From: Ypsolopha sequella
Taxonomy: Eukaryota > Arthropoda > Insecta > Lepidoptera > Ypsolophidae
DNA: 64,000 nt
Direction: 5' to 3'
NCBI GenBank assembly: GCA_934047225.1
Contig: OW203991.1
Coordinates: forward strand, 3,472,001 to 3,536,000
Shown: positions 1 to 11,429 of the stretch, in pieces
Numbering within the stretch: the stretch's first letter is position 1
Layout of the letters: each line of letters begins with the position of its first letter
Notes under the pieces: generated by a model
The model's input: the letters and a program-made list of their open reading frames with translations, nothing else
Databases searched by the model: none
Told to the model about the DNA's origin: nothing
Program-made: the position numbers and the translations under genes

Positions 1-306
1 CAAACGTTCGTTTCAAGAACACGGTTAAGAAATCAACCTGATTTTTTTTTCATGCAATAGAAAATAGAAATTTGAAGGGAGTCTACTTAAATCCAATATT
101 TTTTTCCTTACAAAATATTTCAGTATTAGCTAAAAAAACACCAATTTGTTGTTTCGCTGCGTGATCACTAGTACTACGCATCAAAAAAAAGAGGCCAGTG
201 AGCCAACATATAATCGTTTCTATCAAAATCAAATTAGGTCTTTGCGATTGGACTTATTGTGCTGACTGGTTATAAATAAAGTTGCTAGAGTAGGCCACCC
301 TCTTAA
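1..306. repeat. Dispersed repeat E, copy 1, ending at TTAA
   Basis: This segment is clearly similar along its length to 51161-51470, with a third partial copy at 63345-63480. Shared landmarks include GTTTCGCTGCGTGATCACTAG and the closing TTAAGCG (TTAAGGCG in copy 2). No coding potential is seen. The left end is cut by the window edge, so the full element length is unknown. Confidence 0.75.
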
Positions 307-1290
307 GCGATACTGCCATTTTTGAACGGTCGGTGTTGTGACGTGAGTTGATTTTTGAACGGGTTAGTTTGCAACCCCGGTAGGAAACCCAACCCAATGT
401 CAGTTTATGAATGGCTCTCAGGGCCGATTGCTTTGAAAAGGACATAAACTGTATTTGGGAAAACCGTTTTCAAATCGCGCTCAATTTTCAATTGTTGGCA
501 ATTTCCCATCTCATTCAACTTTGTATGAGCAAAAAGATGGAAATAGCTGGTCGATGGTAAGGAATAAATCATGGTTATTGCATGCAATTTTGTATGAAAT
601 ACCCATACACAGTTTAAAAGAGCAAATTGTGGTTGAGATTTATTGAGAAAGCGCCGCAACCGTCTCTCGCCGAAGCACGTTCGTGAATATTGTATTTTAT
701 CGCTTTTTCTATTCAAAAGCCAATAAAAATAAAAGAAGATTGCCCGGTAGCTGCCTGCTTAGTGCTTCCTAAGAAGCACTTGACCATGCCCTGTCACTTT
801 CAAGATGGTTAAATGTATTTATTTTTCTAAATAATAGCTTGCGCGTTTAAAATATGTCAGTTTTATATTTAGTGGAAAGGTACATGGTAAATTTACCCAT
901 TTTGTTGTTGCCAATACATAAAGCTGACTGATTGACATCATGTTGCAGCTTTAGCAATGAAGAGTACTTAAAAAAGTACTCTTCATTGCATTTTTTTTTC
1001 ATTTTTTTTTTATTTAGGTAACAAACAGTCATTTACGTATAACAACAAATAAATAGACAATAACAAACAGACCTAAAGTCCCATAAAAGTAAAACACTTA
1101 TTGAAAATTTTCGAACACAATTAAACAAGACGGAATAAACTAAAAATATGCTAAACATTAATGAACAAGCAATATTAACTGTACATTAATTAATTACTTA
1201 TATAATAATAGTAGGTATAAAAATACCTAAAGTCAAAACTGGATTAACACTGGCTGTCAAATGATGTTTCTTTCATTTTTGACACATCTT
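307..1290. other. Unassigned AT-rich sequence with one small hairpin
   Basis: No gene or recognised element is seen. The short open frames here lack family motifs. A hairpin with about 17-base arms (AATGAAGAGTACTT and its reverse complement) lies at about 952-990 and is followed by T-runs. In a eukaryotic genome I do not read this as a terminator. Confidence 0.5.
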
Positions 1291-1296
1291 TAGACG

Positions 1297-1620
1297 ATAG
1301 GTTCCGCTTGCAGTGCGAGAGGGACGGATTCTGGAAAAAAGTCAAAATGACAACTTTTTCACTAATTTTATTATTTAAAAAAAAGCAAAGTTGCTAAAAA
1401 ATATCTGTCCCGTTCAGAGTTTAATAAAGTTCATACAGAATTTAATCCATAAATAATATGAACGTGTTTTTACTTTAATAAATTTAAACCTCCACATGAA
1501 AACTTTTTTTAGAGCCATCTTTGACACTTTATTTCTCAATATTGAAATGACTTCTGAGGATTCTGTTTCGATATAAGTGGGTATTATATTCTCGAGAGAA
1601 ATACATATTTTTTTCTTTTT
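1297..1620 (-). mobile_element. Possible diverged remnant of TTAA element family A
   Basis: GCAGTGCGAGAGGGACGGATT near the start is the reverse complement of the conserved end of family A (compare 50085-50105). The rest is AT-rich and only loosely similar. Neither end with TTAA is visible, so this is a decayed or partial copy at best. Confidence 0.35.
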
Positions 1621-2334
1621 TATGTAGTATTGCTAGATTCTTCAAACCAGGTAGAATAAATTATGGTTTTGCGGAAACTATCCTCTTAAATGTCAGTAGT
1701 GTCATAAAATAGGAACGATACGAGATACTCTTATGTATTGCGCACGCGTCAGGTCAACTTCAAGTTATTTTTAGAAATAGAAATATTAAAAATGTAAGAA
1801 TATTTTAGAAGTTTATGAACTTCTCTAAAATATTTTAAAAATTTAAGTTAAATGGTCTCCGCTATATGCCGGAATCCTAAAAACGGGGATCCACACTTAA
1901 AGCACCATCAACTTCAGCTTATGTGACGCTTTCACGGCAGGCATGCGTGCCAAAACGCATAATCATAGTGCTTACTTCAAAAGCTTTGCAACAGCTTTTA
2001 GAAAAACCATTAAATCAAGCCCTCTATATCGCAAAGACTGTCTTCTTCTCATAGGTCTTCAAGACTGGTTAGTAGTAGTGAGTGTTCATTTTAAATAGGA
2101 CTTTCATTGAGGCGATGTTTGTACTGAAAGAGAGGTCTACATCAGTGGCTGTTGAAAGTTCCCAGAGTATTTAAATCAGAAATGCTTATTGTGACTGCGA
2201 AGAAAGGCTTTTGGTGGTCGTTTGTATTTCTTGGAATGCAATTACAATGTACATTTCTGAATAAAATTTAACCATGTGAAAATGGACTGCAGAAATTTTT
2301 AATTTAAATACTTATTACTTTTACTCTGGCCGTC
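1621..2334. other. Unassigned sequence
   Basis: No coding frame with recognisable motifs and no inverted or tandem repeat structure was found. Confidence 0.5.
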
Positions 2335-2905
2335 AGCTTGGCGCAAGGACTAAAGAGCCCCATCGCTGGCGGTGTTGCACCAACGTCAACCAGCTTGGAC
2401 ACCATGGCCTAACGTGCCAACGCAGTGCTGGTAGTTTGTTACGGCATGCTAACTTTGATGATGTTATCCGGAGGGCCTTGTCACCGTCGGCTATCTCAGA
2501 GCCGAAATGCATTGCACGCAGCGATAGCAAGAGGAGCGACGGTATGACAATCATTCCCTGGAAATACGGCAAGTCGCTGGTGTGGGACGCAATATGCGTT
2601 GACACTTTTGCTCCGTCCCATATCCAAATCACGGCAGCCAGGGCTGCTGGCGCAGCCATAGCAGCGGCTAAAGGATCCAAGAGGCGCAGATATGCAGGGC
2701 TCAGTTCTGAGTACATGTTTGCGACTTTTGGTGTCAAAACGCTTGGGCCGTGTAGTCACACGGCGAAATGTATTTTTAAAGAAATTTCTTCGCAGTAGAT
2801 AGACGTTTCCGGGGACCCAAGAGCTGGCGTATACTTTGGGCAACTTCTAAATTTAGCTATTCAAAGAAGGAATGCTGCCAGCCTTCTAGGAACCCTGTCA
2901 GTAGG
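2335..2905 (+). pseudogene. LINE C-terminal fragment with PD-(D/E)XK-like motif
   Basis: Conceptual translation in the plus strand gives a cysteine/histidine cluster ending HHGLTCQRSAG followed by RHANFDDVIRRAL, then KRSDGMTIIPW, SLVWDAICVDTFAPSHI, and, after a short break near 2800, a GDPRAGVYFGQLLNLAIQ segment and AASLLGTL. This order matches the C-terminal part of a widespread class of animal non-LTR retrotransposon polyproteins. The spaced DG...W.D pattern resembles a restriction-like endonuclease core, which is an inference. The reverse transcriptase part is missing and at least one stop interrupts the frame, so it is a dead fragment. A matching upstream piece of the same class appears at 26015-26195. 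Confidence 0.7.
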
Positions 2906-3190
2906 TTGGGGGTGTAAAAATCGCCGGAAAAAAGAGGGCGTACGAGTGTTGACCTGCGCAGTATCCCTTGATACATCGCGCAATAGCGTCGCTATCTGTG
3001 ACGATACTACTGCTCAACGTGCTCCCGTATCTAACAGCAGAACGTTTTATTAACTAATAAAGCTTTGACGACGCTGTTTTCCGGTATCCATACAACATGT
3101 CAACACTAAAATGCAGTATTTTTTTCATTTCAGATATTTCAATTCGCACATCCGGATTTGCTACTCGAGTTGAACACCAGGATGGATTTA
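2906..3190. other. Unassigned sequence
   Basis: Lies between the LINE fragment and the Tc1-like remnant. No motifs or repeats are recognised. Confidence 0.45.
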
Positions 3191-3269
3191 ATAGATGTAT
3201 AAAATATGCGGAAATTATCCTCGACGTCTACGTTGGGCTAAATCTGTTGTATGTTACCGGCTAAACCAA

Positions 3270-3806
3270 ATTTTAGGACAAACTATTTTCTCTATAAACT
3301 CTTCGTCGACGGTCGCTACCATGCAGACACATTCCGGTTTCGTCCGAGAACAAGACTCGGTTCCATTGCTCTATACCCCAATCTAAGTGATCATGGGCAA
3401 ATTGAAGCCGGGCTTGTCGGGGGGCTGCAGTTTTCGATGGCTGCAGTCAATTTGGGTCCCGTGGCTGACCTTTTTGGGGTCAAGTTTGCTTCTTTAAGTC
3501 TTCGTCTCCCTGTCCACTTGCTGACAGCCCTCCTTTGAAATTTTCTGAGACACGCTGGACGTCAACACCGGTCAGGTGTTGATTCCGGAGCGAAGTGGAG
3601 ACAATAAAACGGTCATCTCTCACACAAAGGCATCGCTGTCGGCCAGAATCTGGTCTTCGCACTAAGTTTTCAGTCTCCCTGAACCACCTTTATACTATTG
3701 AGACACAAGACTGACTCAGATGAAGCTGACGGGCGATAGTACGCTGAGACATACCTTGCCGGATTAGGATGACGATTTGAGCGGCTTCTGCAGGTGTGGT
3801 TTCCAT
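3270..3806 (-). pseudogene. Tc1-like transposase, broken
   Basis: Reading the minus strand from an ATG at 3806, the product starts METTPAEAAQIVILIRQGMS, a helix-turn-helix of the Tc1 type, continues through QRTIARQLHLSQSCVSIV, hits an in-frame stop, then gives RRPDSGRQR, the usual basic linker between the two DNA-binding domains. After a frameshift the catalytic region shows DHLDWGIEQWNRVLFSDETG, which carries the first catalytic aspartate of the DD34E core. The second and third catalytic residues are not found, so the gene is truncated near 3270 as well as frameshifted. No terminal inverted repeats could be identified. It cannot encode an active transposase. Confidence 0.8.
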
Positions 3807-3890
3807 TTTTTTTACTTTCTGTGTTTCCAGCGGCGTGAATTATTGGACTAATGAAATTTTTTTCACACACGGCCCTTTTTTATAGGGTTT

Positions 3891-4487
3891 CTGGACTTCC
3901 AAACCATGTTTTGTTTTATTTTAAAAATTAATGACTTTTGTTTTTATGTTCCATGACATAAGTTAAATAAGTTTTGGTTATGATATCAAAAGAAGTTGGA
4001 AGCCAATAAAATTACCTTTCAAATGATATACCACATTCTATAATTTTATTGCATGAAAATCGCTAAAATTGTTTTGAACAACCCCCGTTTAGGTGATTCC
4101 AGTTTACAGCTCGCAAGTGTAGTTTTTCGGCAATCCTTTAGCGCAGAAGAGAGTAGGTTAGGTTAGAAAGTTAAATATGGCGCGACTGTCCTACATAACC
4201 GTCCCTTGCATTTTTTTCAGGACTACCCAGGCCCAATTTGGCCTAGGCGGAGTGGCTAGGAATACTCAATTTTGTGGCTAGTAAAATTTGTATTTGAATG
4301 TAAGCATGTTGAGCCGTAGGATGTTTTCGTAAAGCGCTCGGTAATCAGTATTGTTTGCGGAGCTAAACGTTGCAAAAGCATGCTGTTTAACACGGGTGAC
4401 GGGATTGCGTTGAGCAATAGTATGATTTAATAAGACATGTGACTAACAGTGACTTTTATATTGGCCTGAAATATCCACTTAGATATT
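3891..4487. other. Unassigned AT-rich sequence
   Basis: No motif or repeat is recognised. A GTAGGTTAGGTTAG stretch near 4153 contains two telomere-type TTAGG units but is too short to mean anything. Confidence 0.45.
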
Positions 4488-4897
4488 TTAAGGCGCTAAG
4501 TAAAAGTTTTAGCGTCCCTGTTACTCCATATGCGAAAAAACCGTCAGTGTCGGTCAGAGTCAGTGTCAAAAACTCAGTTTTTTATTAATATAAAATGTAC
4601 CAAGCTATTTTTTCAAAAAGATTTTTAAGGAGACTATACATAATATCCACATTTTGAATGCAATTTCACAATGAAATTTAGTTAGGATTTCAGAATAACA
4701 GGAAAAAATATAACAATTTAGAGGTCTTTTCGGAATTAAATTCTATGTAGAAAATTTCATCCAATCGCGTTTTCCTTCAGTGAGAATCTTAATCAAATAC
4801 TCAATAAACATTTACCCAAAAATTAAATACGTAGATGACGTTATAGTGGAGTAAATTGATTCGAAAAAACCCCATTTTCTTTTTGGTATCGCCTTAA
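4488..4897 (-). mobile_element. TTAA-flanked MITE family A, copy 1
   Basis: Begins TTAAGGCGCTAAG and ends GGTATCGCCTTAA, so TTAA lies at both borders and the ends are short inverted repeats. The interior shares TTTAGCGTCCCTGTTACTCC with the copy at 43451-43900. TTAA target duplication is the signature of piggyBac-type transposition. That mechanism is inference, since no transposase is present. Confidence 0.75.
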
Positions 4898-5187
4898 ATT
4901 AAGCCATTCCTCAGCCCTTGATTACAATTTACACCTGCCACCTCGTGTTTGGGCATCATTAAAACCGATGAGTCTTTTCGTTATTACAAGTTTTATCTGA
5001 CTATAGCTGTTAAAAGTAATGACCGAACAAAACATACGTGGTACGATACAATTCCACCATTAGTGACGGTACAAACAAACTTTTAACGTGTGAATTGATA
5101 TCTGGCTGCACCTTGCAGGTTGGACTGTAACTGATTCGTTGAAGATGCGTAAATAATACAAATATGTGTAATTAGATTTATATTTGG

Positions 5188-5590
5188 GTGGGCTGTACTC
5201 GCAAATCGCTCAGTGCTCTGGGAGTCCAATATAATAATGGTTTGAGGATGTTGATGGGGCTGCCTCGCTTTTGCATCGCATCAGGCATGTTTACCGAGGC
5301 TCGTATTGACAGCTGGGAGTCAATATTACGCAAGAGAGTGGCCTCCCTGATGCGGCGCGTGAGAGACAGTCCCAACAGCCTTCTCAACACCATACTGAAT
5401 CGGATGGATTGTCCGGTTGTGCGGCACTGGAACTTCTTACATACGAGTATATGGGGTCCAGAGCTGCAATGTTTAACATTAAATAAGGTTTTCAAGTGTA
5501 AATATGTGTACTAATATAGTTTTTAAGCAATTCTGTTACTAACAAAATATGGACTTGGTCTGAAATAAAATTATATTATTATTATATTTA
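5188..5590 (+). pseudogene. LINE reverse transcriptase C-terminal fragment and 3' end
   Basis: The plus frame encodes about 90 residues including LSALGVQYNNGLRMLMGLPR, FCIASGMFTEAR, and LLNTILNRMDCPVVRHW. The same block order is seen in the longer fragment at 10795-11328, so both are 5'-truncated copies of one non-LTR family. The 3' part has GGACTTGGTCTGAAATAAA and a TTA-rich tail, comparable with CTAGTCCGAAATAAA after the other copy. There is no catalytic YADD region, so it is not functional. Confidence 0.75.
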
Positions 5591-5666
5591 CACATCACTT
5601 AGGCATTACAATTTCTTTTTTCTAGATTTCTTAGGGGTATCATATTTAGAAGCGCTATTTTATAAA

Positions 5667-5932
5667 TACAAGGTGAATTTTTGATCATCGTCCAAATTCA
5701 TACTGGTGGCTTGGTAAGTGATCAGTATCATGGATCAATAAAAATTTTGGTGAAATTCGTAAAATTAAATTTCGGCTCCCCATAGTGATTAACTCGGGAG
5801 TGGAACTGAATTTCTATGGGAAGCCGAAATTTCAATTTACAAATTTCACAAAAATTGTTACTGATCCAAGATACTGATCACTTACTAAGCCTCCAGTATG
5901 AATTTGGACGATGATCAAAAAGTCACCTTGTA
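5667..5932. mobile_element. TA-flanked palindromic MITE family T, copy 1
   Basis: Opens TACAAGGTGA and closes TCACCTTGTA. The two halves are inverted copies over most of their length, for example GTAAGTGATCAGTATC against its partner near 5870. TA flanks both ends, as expected for Tc1/mariner-type insertion. Four relatives lie at 9849, 12195, 12442 and 49165. Confidence 0.85.
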
Positions 5933-5950
5933 TAAGGGACAATTTGTATT

Positions 5951-6395
5951 AAAGAGTATATGTTTTATTGCGAAATCCATCGCTTTGAATACTCTAATTA
6001 TTGTTAGAGTCCATTACAAACTTGCAATTAATCAGAAATAAATTTAAAAGCACAAATATTTTGAAAAAATTCCTCGGGCCAGGATTTGAACTTCCGGCCT
6101 CCTGCTTACATGACAGACGCGCTACCGACTGCGCTACCTAGGTTCGTATCTGGAACGACGAATTTTTCAACCATACCTGTACATCGTTTTTTTTTTACGA
6201 ACCTCGGTAGCGCATTCGGTAGCGCGCCTGTCATGTAAGTAGGAGGTCGCAGGTTCAAATCCTGGTCCGAGGAATTTTTTCAAAATATTTGTGCTTTTAA
6301 ATTTGTTTCTGATTGATTGCAAGTTTGTAATGCACTCCAATAATAATTACAGTTTGTATTTTCTAATATTTAAACTAATTATAATTATTTATTTT
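5951..6395. mobile_element. Foldback element with a tRNA-like sequence in each arm
   Basis: Two long inverted arms (about 5990-6158 and 6197-6353) flank a ~40-bp spacer. Each arm holds a ~73-nt tRNA-like module: minus strand at 6071-6144, plus strand at 6201-6273. The right module has GCGC D-stem arms, a box-B-like GGTTCAAATCC and a T6 run three bases after its end. Outside the tRNA part, the arms share the AATATTTGTGCTTTTAAATT and GATGGATTTCGCAA-type (left end, inverted) sequences with the elements at 45055 and 59334. It is therefore a SINE-like family arranged as a foldback. Confidence 0.75.
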
Positions 6396-7080
6396 AAAGC
6401 AATAAAATATAACAAAAAAAGAACATGAAAGTAAAATCTAATAGTCTAGATCTAACCTGCACGCCCCGATCAGCGTTACGACGATAACTTCAGTTGCTTC
6501 CTGGAGGTCTAGCACAGCAGACCGTATCGAGCTTTAACCGCTCGATACAACATGTCTATCCCTCTCGAGGCAGAACAACAGAGTGAGAGAGAGAGTGCTA
6601 TCGAGCTCTATATGGTTCGCTAAGCTAGACTAGCTGCTATTTTAATAATAAAAAAGTTTTTTGGAAATATGATTTTCCCACAAAAAATAAATACTCGTAG
6701 CAGGCCCTCTGACATTATATTTATAACTACACTACTCTGCAGGTTCAGCAGACAGCCTCCAGGTGTAAAATTACAAGATATGGGGGATCCTGGAAAAATA
6801 TAGAAAAAGTATAATATCAACAAACATGTCGATGACTTATCAACCGCTTTTCTAGCAGAAAAATCTAAAGAGCGATTATGTTCAAGAAACATTTTTTTAT
6901 AGTTCCAGTCAATATCTACATGGAAGACATTTTTATATAAAAATAACCCATCTTTTTGTAAGACATCACTAACAACATTGTTAAAGCCCGCCTCATAAAA
7001 TCAGTGAGCATTACGAAAGAATTTTAATAAAAAGTCACATTGGCCTATCTTAATGGTTTCCTTTGCATGGCGCATCGGGT
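6396..7080. other. Unassigned AT-rich sequence
   Basis: No motif is recognised. The open frame at 6620-6892 on the minus strand has no family resemblance I can name. Confidence 0.4.
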
Positions 7081-9250
7081 TCCGTCAAACGAGAAGTTGA
7101 TAACGTAAATGCGCCCAAGTCCGACCACTCACGCCCTTTTTTCAAATAAACCGTCCAAACATAAACGTAAACTGATTTATAAACTATATATATAGCTTAC
7201 TTTAAACCTTATTGTTGAGACTTTCATTATAAAGTATAATCATCAATATTTATGTTGTCAGAGTATACAAAAAAAATTATTATTAATATGTTTGACTGTC
7301 CTTCTTAAAAGCTCCAGTTACCGACCGCTTAGTTGAAGTTTTCCTGATACCGTCCAGCAAGTAACCCGTTTCCGACCACCATTCAAAAAATTGCCAAAAA
7401 TGCCATTATCTCATAAAAATGTGGTCAAAAGTTACTGGAGATATCAAAATGTATAGATGTTTTTTTTCAATTAATCATTTTTGTTAATTTAGGCTTTAAT
7501 TAACTTTTATTAAAGTATATATTTTACATTTTTTCATGTTCGTCGCTATCAATATAAACTTCATATGTTTGGCCAAATGTATTTTATCTTATTTCAATAT
7601 GTTAGTAAAATATTGTTTGTATAATACCGTTTAACGGCTTTTTTATTATTTGTATGTTGTATTTTACATAGATATAAACACTTCATTAAATAGTTATAGG
7701 TGCTATATTTGACCCCTCAGTGGGGTCTTCATCAGGATTTTAAAAACCATGATTTAAAATATACTTTTTTATATTTTTATGTCAATAGATGCCAGCAGTT
7801 TTCTAACTTCAAACGCCTATATATGTTGTATGATATTTTTCTTTTCGTCTATAACTATTCAATCAAGTTTTTATGTTATTTTACTTATTTTTTCGATTTT
7901 TTCTTTATTTTTAAACTGTGATTAGATATAATGGTGATTTTTTTTCTTTGTGAGTAATTAATGAATGAAATTCGTAACTTCTAAGAATTCAAAGATAAAG
8001 AAAAGGTTAAGAGCTTGTACTTTATTTATAAAATTTTGAAATTAAAATAATTACAGTCCTTGCTAATAAGAAGTTTGAAAACATCGTCTTCATTTTCAAT
8101 AAGTTTAACTTGCTTTACAAATTTTTTTTTTCAATTTCTGTGGCAATTTTTTTCTTAGGTTTAGGTTTATCTATCTTGTTTCTATAATGTTACAGAATAC
8201 ATGGAATAAATTGTTTCATTTTTAGGAACTATTCTGCCAACTTTATAATTGTGGTCGAGCTTTAAAATTACTGAATAATTAATTCCATATTTAACTTGAC
8301 ATTCTTTTCTTTCGTTTGGTGAGGTTTTTCGATTTTCCTTTAAACTGAAACTGAAAAGATTCCACAATTGTTTTTATAAACTGCTATTTTCATAGCAGTT
8401 TGGTTCTTGTTGTGTAATGTGTTGTTTTATTTCAATTCCAGTTTAATTTTTTTTTGTGACACTTGTTCTTGAGGCCATACTAAAATAAATTCATGACAGG
8501 TGTTACTTTGTTGCTCATTATTTGTATTTTTCTATACAAACACACTCTTTTTGAGCACCGTACATTTTTTGCAAGTACTTTAAAATTTTGTCTTGATACA
8601 CAAACGGATGACCAGACTCCGGTTTATGGTATATTTATTGTGGTCGGTAACAAGCAAAACTGAATTTATCACCACTCATTACCGTCCAATTACAATAATT
8701 ATGTGTTTTAATTATTTATCCAATGTGATGAAAAAAAAGAGTGAGCTTTATAGAAATTTAAAGACATACATAGTCATTAAAAATTTTATAATAATATCTC
8801 AGATGTCAATTTTTAATATAAAATAACTTTTTAAAACCATTAACGTACATTTAATATCCCAATAAATTTGAGAAAGAACGGAATGTTTTAAGTAAATTAT
8901 GACTCAATCTAAAAGTCTAAACTTAGGACGGAATCAGGATATTAAGCAAATGTATTTGTCACAAAAATATGTGTATATTCAAATTATAGTTTTTATCCAC
9001 AATTTATAATGAAAATTAACAAAAGTCTGAAAGTCTATAAAACACCTGATACCGTCCACTGTACGGTATCTGGAAACAATCGTTTTACTGGATCTCCTGA
9101 TTCCGACCGAAATAGAAAAGATGATAAGACTATTAATATTTTATCAATCCTGAAAAATCTTGCATTTATATATGAACGGAACCCTAAATTACATGAAAAA
9201 ATATGTCAGTTTTACCAAAATATGCAGAATCGAACAAAAAATTAAAAACA
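7081..9250. other. AT-rich block with scattered CCGTCC and CCGACC motifs
   Basis: ACCGTCCA or close forms occur near 7151, 7352, 8683 and 9049. TCCGACC forms occur near 7107, 7374 and 9105, and the reverse form GGTCGG occurs near 8640. Open frames at 8182-8367 (minus) and 9009-9245 (plus) have no motif I recognise. The motif spread may be sub-terminal binding repeats of an unidentified DNA transposon, but no terminal repeats were found. Confidence 0.3.
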
Positions 9251-9732
9251 ACCTCCACAAACTTTTTACGTTCCGCAAAGCTCGACTTCGAACTAAACCG
9301 ATGCTCGGTGACAATAAAATTAATAACAAAATTAAACGTAGCGGAAATTAGAACCAATCATGATTCATCGGTAATTTAAGAATTGGCCTATAAGAGACGA
9401 GCAATTGTTCACTTATTTGACGCGGGATATTGTTACAAATTTCAAAAATACTGGGCGGTCGCATACAGGAGCCTAGTCGGACAACGGTGCCGATACGTTA
9501 CGAAAGCCTTTAAGGTTCCGGCCGCTCTTATTACGGATAGATTGAACTGTTAAATCGTAAAAGATGGCTTTTTGTGTAATTGAATGGTTAAACTTGTAAC
9601 TAGAAGATTGTACGGACGCTTGGAAGCTGAATTTGCTCTGATTAATGGTTTCTTGAGCTTTTTAAGTGTTATTCGTAGATAATTTTGTGTGACATATTTT
9701 TGTGTTACATATTTTTGTGTATATATGTATAT
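9251..9732. other. Unassigned sequence
   Basis: Nothing was recognised apart from short TGTTACATATTTTTGTGT repeats near 9690-9722, of which a similar pair recurs near 11525-11555. Confidence 0.4.
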
Positions 9733-9832
9733 ATATAGCCTCACAGCCGTTTTCGGCTACAACGACAGCTTCTTTAACTCCTGTCAAGTTTGAGAGCTAA
9801 GCTGTCCAGCTCTCTGATGTGCTCTCAAGTAT
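9733..9832 (+). repeat. Direct repeat unit left of MITE T copy 2
   Basis: This ~100-bp block, starting TATAGCCTCACAGCCGTT and including GACAGCTTCTTTAACTCCTG, is repeated at 10117-10206 in the same orientation. The pair brackets the family T element between them. Confidence 0.8.
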
Positions 9833-9848
9833 ATAACCTTGTATATTA

Positions 9849-10114
9849 TACAAGGTGACTTTTTGATCATCGTCCTAATTCATACTGGTGGCTTGGTAAG
9901 TGATCAGTATCATGGATCAATAACAATTTTGGTGAAATTCGTAAAATGAAATTTCGACTCCCCATAGTAATTCACTCGGGACTGGAACTGAATTTCTATG
10001 GGAAGCCGAAATTTCATTTTACGAATTTCACAAAAATTGTTACTGATCTAAGATACTGATCACTTATCAAGCCTCCAGTATGAATTTGGACGATGATTAA
10101 AAAGTCACCTTGTA
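9849..10114. mobile_element. TA-flanked palindromic MITE family T, copy 2
   Basis: Has the same TACAAGGTGA...TCACCTTGTA ends and interior as copy 1, with few differences. TA is present at both borders. It lies between the direct repeats at 9733-9832 and 10117-10206. Confidence 0.85.
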
Positions 10115-10116
10115 TA

Positions 10117-10206
10117 TAGCCTCACAGCCGTTCGCGGCTACAGCGACAGCTTCTTTAACTCCTGTCAAGTTTGAGAGCTAAGCTGTCTCTCTGATGTGCT
10201 CTCGGG
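10117..10206 (+). repeat. Direct repeat unit right of MITE T copy 2
   Basis: Second copy of the block at 9733. It has the same TATAGCCTCACAGCCGTT start with several substitutions and a small deletion (GCTGTCTCTCTGATG against GCTGTCCAGCTCTCTGATG). Confidence 0.8.
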
Positions 10207-10539
10207 TGACTCGCGATGTACGCCCACATAGGGCGCACGTCAGCACACCATTCATGTAGTTGTAAGCGATGTTTGCAGGTGGCCGAGACTTAAGTTTGTC
10301 CCTTTTTCAGTCTAAATCGGACCTTCGTTCTTGTTCAGAGTCATAAACTTTCCTTTGAACAAGGTTCCGCCACTCTGCGCGTTGAGCTGCTTTATCCTCC
10401 CACTGCGACGGCTCAATGTAGCATCTTTTTAAGGCGATATGCGAAGAAAATACGGGTGTTTCTTTTCTGTGTACTTCATGAAATAAATAAATTTCTGGTA
10501 TATGTATTTTGACTATATAATCTAGGGATTTGAAATTTG

Positions 10540-10800
10540 AAAACATGTTTGGATAAATTTTTCTCGATAGAAATAATTGTTGAAATGAGGTCTTTAAACA
10601 CACTTTTTCTCCTCGTTTGACGAATAGGAACTATATACAGAACTGAACAATATTTTATTAGGTGTGTTTTAACAATATCTAGAGATTCGATATTTGAAAT
10701 TTGCTGGCTATTTTAGTTTTTTTAATAAAAATAAAACTTTTTTCCCTTTTGCCCTGAATCCGCCCCTCTCGCACTGCGCGATTTTTCGCTTGGAGTGACA
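10540..10800 (+). mobile_element. TTAA MITE family A, diverged copy cut by a LINE
   Basis: CTCGATAGAAATAATTGTTG and GAATCCGCCCCTCTCGCACT align with the family A copy at 49734-50158. The match stops where the LINE fragment begins near 10800. AAATAAAATTCGCATAGCCT just after the LINE (about 11433) may be the displaced element end, which would mean the LINE inserted into this copy. Confidence 0.55.
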
Positions 10801-11425
10801 GTGACAAAAACTTACACTGAGGTGCCCCCAATTCTGCTCAGTGGTGTACCGCTCAGCAGGGCTACCTCTTTTAAATACTTGAGCCACTGGGTCACCGATG
10901 ACATGAGGGACGACATGGATATTGAGCGGGAGCGTAGGGCATTGGCAGTGAGATGTAATATGCTGGCTCGCAGGTTCGCACGCTGTACTAAACAAGTGAA
11001 AATAACTTTATTCAGGGCATATTGTCAGAACTTTTACACGTGCAGCTTGTGGGTTAGCCATACAAAGAAATGTTTCAATGCCCTGCGTGTTCAATACAAT
11101 AATGCGTTCAGGATACTGATGGGGCTGCCGCGTTACTGTAGTGCATCAGGCATGTTTGCTGAGACTCGTACCCAAGATTTTTATGCCATAGTACGCAACA
11201 GAACTGCCTCACTGATGCACAGGACGCGCGGCAGCGTCAATGGTCTCCTGAACAATATTGCCAACAGGACTGATAGTTCAATCCTGAGACACTGGGTCTC
11301 AGTACATATGGACAGAGTCCCAAAGTAGTTTACAGTAATATAGGTTATTTATACTAACATAGTTAATAAGTTGTTTGTAGTACTAACACCTATGGTCTAG
11401 TCCGAAATAAAAATATTTGTTTGTT
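10795..11425 (+). pseudogene. LINE reverse transcriptase C-terminal region, 5'-truncated
   Basis: An open frame of about 175 residues carries FKYLSHWVTDDMRDDMDIER, the palm/thumb border seen in many non-LTR reverse transcriptases, then RCNMLARRFARCT, ITLFRAYCQNFYTCSLWV, LRVQYNNAFRILMGLPR and CSASGMFAETRT. The catalytic YADD block would lie upstream and is absent. The frame ends at 11328 and is followed by a short 3' region with CTAGTCCGAAATAAA and a TTTG-rich tail. It belongs to the same family as 5188-5590. The open frame is unusual for a dead fragment and suggests a fairly recent insertion, but it lacks any start or catalytic core. Confidence 0.8.
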
Positions 11426-11429
11426 TCTT

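Noticed and set aside
952..990. Hairpin plus T-run as a terminator
   Set aside because: Rho-independent terminators are bacterial. Here it is one of many small palindromes in AT-rich insect DNA.
2333..2843. Minus-strand frames of 134 and 115 residues
   Set aside because: They are shadows of the plus-strand LINE C-terminal sequence, which has recognisable motifs.
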